NCBI GenBank assembly: GCA_020831485.1
Contig: JAFIGG010000025.1
Coordinates: 1-45,529, forward strand
DNA: 45,529 bases
Direction of reading: 5' to 3'
DNA from: Opitutales bacterium
Lineage (GTDB): Bacteria > Verrucomicrobiota > Verrucomicrobiia > Opitutales > Oceanipulchritudinaceae
Part shown: piece after piece, positions 42,190 to 45,529 of the stretch
Position numbering within the stretch: position 1 is the first letter of the stretch
Layout of the letters: the number at the start of each line of letters is the position of its first letter
The notes under the pieces: model-generated
What the model was told of the DNA's origin: nothing
Seen by the model: the letters and a program-made list of their open reading frames with translations, nothing else
Database searches by the model: none
Program-made: the position numbers and the translations under genes

Positions 42190-43977
42190 TCATCGGAGTC
42201 CTCTCACCAGAGCAGCAAGAGCTGCCAGTCCAATGCCAAGGCAGAGTATCGAGTATCCGGCATTGCCCATAATGAAGTGCCCAAATCCAAATAGTGCCAT
42301 GTAAACGACGACGACACCAGCTGCCCAGTTGCCGAGCAGGGGCCAGAGCGAGCCGTCGGTGAGAACGTCTTTGTTTTCTGCAGCGAGGGGCTTCCATCCA
42401 GGTCCACCTGGCCGGACCTGTCTGTAAAAGGTGGTCAGCTGGACTTGTTGGGTGGGAGCCGTCAGGTAGGTGGCGGTCAGCCAGGCTACGGTGGTGATTG
42501 CGACAACGTAAAAGAGGTTCATGGGGAACGGGTCGGTCAATCCGGGGACGGGGACGCCGATGACTACGAGCAGTACCAATAGGATCGGAGTGATGGATGC
42601 GACCAGTTCGCTCCAGGCGTTGATCCGCCACCAGTACCACCTCAGGATCAGCACAAGGCCCAGTCCACCGGAAGCCGTGAGGACGAGGCTCCAGGCCTGT
42701 TTGATGGAATCCAGCTGGGTGGTGACGAAAAAGGCGGTCACTGCCAGCAGCGCAGTGGTGATGCGTGAGACTTTGACGTAGTGAGCTTCGCTGGCATCGG
42801 AGCGGATGAATCGTCGCCAGAAATCGTTGACCAGGTAGGAGGTGCCCCAGTTGAGGTGAGCCGCGAAGGTGCTGGTAAAGGCTGCGAGGAAGGCGGCGAA
42901 GAGCAATCCGAGCAGTCCCGGCGGCAAGACATCGCGCATTACGAGTACAAAGCCGTCGCGGGAATTTTCGAGATCCGGATAAAGAACCAGTGCGACCAGC
43001 GCTACAATGATCCACGGCCAGGGTCGCAGGCAGTAGTGGGCGATGTTGAACCAGAGTGCTGCAAAAAGGGCGTTCTTTTCGTCTTTTGCGCTCATGATGC
43101 GTTGCGCAACGTAGCCGCCGCCACCCGGTTCTGAACCAGGATACCAGCTGGACCACCATTGCACGCCGAAGTAGGCGGCAAAGGCTCCTACGCTGAGGGT
43201 CAATACCGCGAGGCCCTCAGCCGTCTGGCCGAGTGAGGGAAAGAAATAAAATGTCTCTGCCGGCAATTGCTCTTTTAATCCGGAGATGCCTCCGATCTCG
43301 GGAATGTTTACGGCAAAGATGGCCAGCGTTATGGTCCCTCCCAGTGCCACCGCAAACTGGAAAACATCGGTTACCGCCACCCCCCAAAGGCCCGACATGA
43401 GTGAATAGAAGGTTACGAATACCATCAGCAATCCAACCATTGCAAGAGGTGCGCTGATTTCGATCCCGAGGATCTGGAATGATTCCTGTCCGAAAAGGGT
43501 CATGCCGGGAAACAGGCCGTTGAATATGGACTCCATCGCCAGACTGACCCAGGCGAGGATAATGCAATTCATGATCAGGCCAAAGAAGATGGCCTTGATC
43601 CCCCGCAGCCAGGCTGCGGGTCTGCCGCTGTAGCGCAGTTCTATAAACTCCACATCCGTGAGCACGCCACTGCGTCGCCAGAGTCGGGCGAAGAAGAACA
43701 CGGTCAGCATGCCGCCCATCACGAAATTCCACCACAGCCAGTTGCCAGCTATACCGTTTTCGGCGACCAACTCGGTTACAGCCAGCGGTGTGTCCGCAGC
43801 AAAGGTTGTGGCCACCATACTGGTGCCAATAATCCACCAGGGCATTTTGCGTCCCGAGAGAAAAAACTCGAGGATGTTACGACTGGCGCGCCGGTAGAAG
43901 TAAAGGGCAATACCCAGAGAGAAAACAAAATAGGCAGCGACCAGGGACCAGTCCAGCGGAGTTAGTGTCGAGTTCAC
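42190..43977 (-). CDS. Sodium:solute symporter family transporter
   Basis: Inner-membrane secondary transporter of the SSS (SGLT-like) family, 595 residues with about 14 helices. Seen: FFLSGRKMPWWIIGTSMVAT and ADTPLAVTELVAENG in the first helices, the family's AAFTSTFAAHLNWGTSYLVND segment (first 20 residues) that contains the sodium-site serines and threonines, and a long C-terminal loop between the last two helices. Substrate unknown: sugars, uronates, amino acids and vitamins are all used by the family. It stands alone; the carbohydrate genes of the window are far away. Confidence 0.92.
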   Translation of the reverse strand: MNSTLTPLDWSLVAAYFVFSLGIALYFYRRASRNILEFFLSGRKMPWWIIGTSMVATTFAADTPLAVTELVAENGIAGNWLWWNFVMGGMLTVFFFARLWRRSGVLTDVEFIELRYSGRPAAWLRGIKAIFFGLIMNCIILAWVSLAMESIFNGLFPGMTLFGQESFQILGIEISAPLAMVGLLMVFVTFYSLMSGLWGVAVTDVFQFAVALGGTITLAIFAVNIPEIGGISGLKEQLPAETFYFFPSLGQTAEGLAVLTLSVGAFAAYFGVQWWSSWYPGSEPGGGGYVAQRIMSAKDEKNALFAALWFNIAHYCLRPWPWIIVALVALVLYPDLENSRDGFVLVMRDVLPPGLLGLLFAAFLAAFTSTFAAHLNWGTSYLVNDFWRRFIRSDASEAHYVKVSRITTALLAVTAFFVTTQLDSIKQAWSLVLTASGGLGLVLILRWYWWRINAWSELVASITPILLVLLVVIGVPVPGLTDPFPMNLFYVVAITTVAWLTATYLTAPTQQVQLTTFYRQVRPGGPGWKPLAAENKDVLTDGSLWPLLGNWAAGVVVVYMALFGFGHFIMGNAGYSILCLGIGLAALAALVRGLR

Positions 43978-44130
43978 TTGATTGCTTCGTTGGGGCGTTT
44001 TTTAGAGCCCGGATTTGAGTGCGTGGCAGACCCGGATGCTGTCGGAGCCGGGTTTGGTGGCCAGATGGTCGTTGTTTTACCGTTAGACAGGTAGCAATGA
44101 ACCCCATTCTTTCAATTAGAGGCCTTGCCT

Positions 44131-45309
44131 ATGATGGCAGGGTTCGCATCGGGGCCAGCGCTGGGATGGAACGTGTATTATTATGAAACCATTCGAATGA
44201 AAGCGGTCGACGATCCGATGCCGTTCAATTTGCCCGTCTACCAGCGGGCCTTCTATATCCTTGCGCTGGGAAGTTTGATTTGTCTGATCCTCATGCTGGG
44301 TTCGAGCCTGCTGATCCCGCTAACTCTGGCTGCGCTTCTTTCCATGCTGCTTGCGCCGGTGACCGGCTGGCTGGAGCGGAAACACTTGGGCCGACTGTTG
44401 GGTGCCGCATTGCCGGTTTTGTTTATGATCGCTTTGGTTTTTGTCCTGTCGGGCGTCGCGGTCAGGCAAATAACCAACATTGGGGCAAGTTTGACGGATG
44501 CTGCCGAACGACTGAACGATCATATTGGTCGGCTGGATGCCTTTCTCCGCTGGCATCTTGCGCTCGACGAGTCGCCCATGCCTGACTTGACCGGGGAGCG
44601 GGTTGTAGGGTTACTGCAGGAATACGGCGGTTTACTTATTGGTTTCATGGGAGGTGTCGCGGCGCCGGTTTTTGGTTTGTTTTTGGTTCCGATTCTGACC
44701 TTTTTTCTGTTGTTCTATCGGTATCATTTACAGGAATTTTCAGTTCGCTTGCTAAGGCGTTCGCCGACGCATGTGGTCAAGCGTCATACTGAGCAGTTGC
44801 GGGAAGTTGCCCAGAAATACCTGGTTGGTATGATGATGGTGGCGGCTGTTCTGGCTGTTCTGAATTCAACTGCGCTTTTTGTGATTGGAGTCGAGCACGC
44901 CATTTTTTTTGGCACCTTTGCTGCGATGCTGAACATCGTGCCATTCTTTGGCCCCTTCTTTGGGGCGATCCTGCCGGTTCTGTATGTTTTTCTCATGCGC
45001 GACGGCCTCTTCTACCCGTTGGCAGTGATCGCATCTTTTGTTGTTATTCAATTCATCGAGAGTTACTTCCTGACGCCAAAAATCGTTGGCCGAAACGTCC
45101 ACCTCAACCCCCTCGTGATTTTTGTCGGTCTGCTGGCAGGGGCATTGGTCTGGGGCGTTATGGGAATGATCATTGTCATTCCCGTGCTTTCCATCGCGAT
45201 GCTGCTCTTCAATTTGAGTCCCCAGACCGAACCCTTTGCCTTTCTCCTTGGCCCGTCAGGGAAATACCCAAATTCAGAAAAGGAGCCTGAGCCCAGTGAT
45301 GTTCCCTAG
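44131..45309 (+). CDS. AI-2E family transporter
   Basis: Membrane protein of 392 residues with about 8 helices, of the AI-2E/PerM family, whose members export the quorum signal AI-2 or act as sodium-proton exchangers. Seen: LIPLTLAALLSMLLAPVTGWL near the start (20 of these residues), NIVPFFGPFFGAILPV and ESYFLTPKIVGRNVHLNPL, the most conserved parts of the family. I chose the ATG at 44131 because TAGAGG (44117-44122) lies 8 bases upstream; the ATG at 44197 is an alternative, closer to the first helix. Convergent with moeA, 19 bases apart. Confidence 0.88.
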   Translation: MMAGFASGPALGWNVYYYETIRMKAVDDPMPFNLPVYQRAFYILALGSLICLILMLGSSLLIPLTLAALLSMLLAPVTGWLERKHLGRLLGAALPVLFMIALVFVLSGVAVRQITNIGASLTDAAERLNDHIGRLDAFLRWHLALDESPMPDLTGERVVGLLQEYGGLLIGFMGGVAAPVFGLFLVPILTFFLLFYRYHLQEFSVRLLRRSPTHVVKRHTEQLREVAQKYLVGMMMVAAVLAVLNSTALFVIGVEHAIFFGTFAAMLNIVPFFGPFFGAILPVLYVFLMRDGLFYPLAVIASFVVIQFIESYFLTPKIVGRNVHLNPLVIFVGLLAGALVWGVMGMIIVIPVLSIAMLLFNLSPQTEPFAFLLGPSGKYPNSEKEPEPSDVP

Positions 45310-45328
45310 CAGCCCGAACCCCAGGTAT

Positions 45329-45529
45329 TCAAAGGGACGTGAAATTTTCGCCAACTTGCAGCACTGACAGGGAGTCTCCGGCAATGGGGCTGGCTTGCCC
45401 TGCGGGCAGGTGAATAAGGGCGTGGATGCCGGCGAGGGCGGAGAGGTCGCCGGAGTCGAGCCAGGGCAGGGGTTTTGCGTGGAGGATGCCTTCGCGGATT
45501 TCGATGGTGGCGGGCCAGAAGGTTTCGCG
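45329..45529 (-). CDS. moeA: Molybdopterin molybdenumtransferase MoeA, C-terminal end (partial)
   Basis: The last 66 codons of a gene that enters from beyond the right edge; translated by hand to the stop at 45329-45331. The peptide has SGDLSALAGIHALIHLP and AGDSLSVLQVG, matching domain IV of MoeA (gSG-l-sLa-an-lI-lP ... G-xV-V). MoeA inserts molybdenum into molybdopterin. Too short for full certainty. A molybdenum-cofactor gene close to nitrogen-oxide genes would fit nitrate respiration, but no molybdoenzyme gene is in the window. Confidence 0.75.
   Translation of the reverse strand, partial: RETFWPATIEIREGILHAKPLPWLDSGDLSALAGIHALIHLPAGQASPIAGDSLSVLQVGENFTSL

Noticed and set aside
42182-43159. 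325-codon open frame on the minus strand, other frame of the symporter
   Set aside because: Same strand but different frame from the symporter; product rich in Arg/His/Ser/Pro without helices, a frame shadow.

Overview
The window looks like a chromosomal segment of a marine member of the Verrucomicrobiota, most likely the Opitutales/Puniceicoccales group. This is inferred from gene content: a PEP-CTERM-type surface protein, a CotH/lamin-tail secreted protein, many secreted polysaccharide-degrading enzymes, a complete sucrose/alpha-glucan gene set, and dispersed GTAG-headed palindromes with a REP-associated transposase. No rRNA, tRNA, CRISPR array or complete insertion sequence was found.

Layout. 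1-3181: start of a TonB-dependent receptor gene (cut by the window edge), divergent from an OmpR-type response regulator and its sensor kinase; the gap between them holds helically phased direct repeats. 3508-9418: a sucrose module, fructokinase > sucrose-phosphate synthase/phosphatase > amylosucrase on the minus strand, with a second sucrose-phosphatase-like gene divergent. 9470-22708: a carbohydrate region with GH43, core-MetE, DUF1961, CotH, mannonate dehydratase plus an SDR reductase, CE12 acetylesterase and a beta-helix enzyme, interrupted by two toxin-antitoxin pairs (AbrB/Doc and DUF6364/PIN). 22705-23569: a RAYT transposase gene bracketed by two copies of a GTAG-headed palindromic element. 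23566-30878: a two-operon partner-switching signalling cluster: a four-gene operon (STAS fused to an unknown domain, STAS, RsbW-like kinase, and a periplasmic-binding-protein/TRIC-channel fusion) divergent from a THI5-like binding protein and a Cache-HAMP-PP2C phosphatase. 30799-36643: CDF-like membrane protein, Obg GTPase, PEP-CTERM protein, AlkC glycosylase, lipoprotein serine protease. 36657-41168: a nitrogen-oxide module (Crp/Fnr regulator, DUF2249, NnrS/CcoN-like membrane protein, unusual NirK-like copper protein) with two matching FNR-type boxes and a strong terminator. 41280-45529: four-helix-bundle protein with internal 9-bp repeat arrays, sodium:solute symporter, AI-2E family transporter, and the 3' end of moeA.

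How the parts fit. The sucrose module can make sucrose from UDP-glucose and fructose-6-phosphate, turn its glucosyl part into alpha-glucan, and return the fructose as fructose-6-phosphate. The secreted enzymes with UxuA and the SDR suggest use of acetylated, uronate-containing (pectin-like) polysaccharide. The most novel candidates are the partner-switching cluster that includes an SBP3-TRIC channel fusion and no sigma factor; the NirK-like protein that lacks the usual catalytic aspartate and axial methionine; and the RAYT element whose flanking repeats supply the stop codons of both neighbouring genes.
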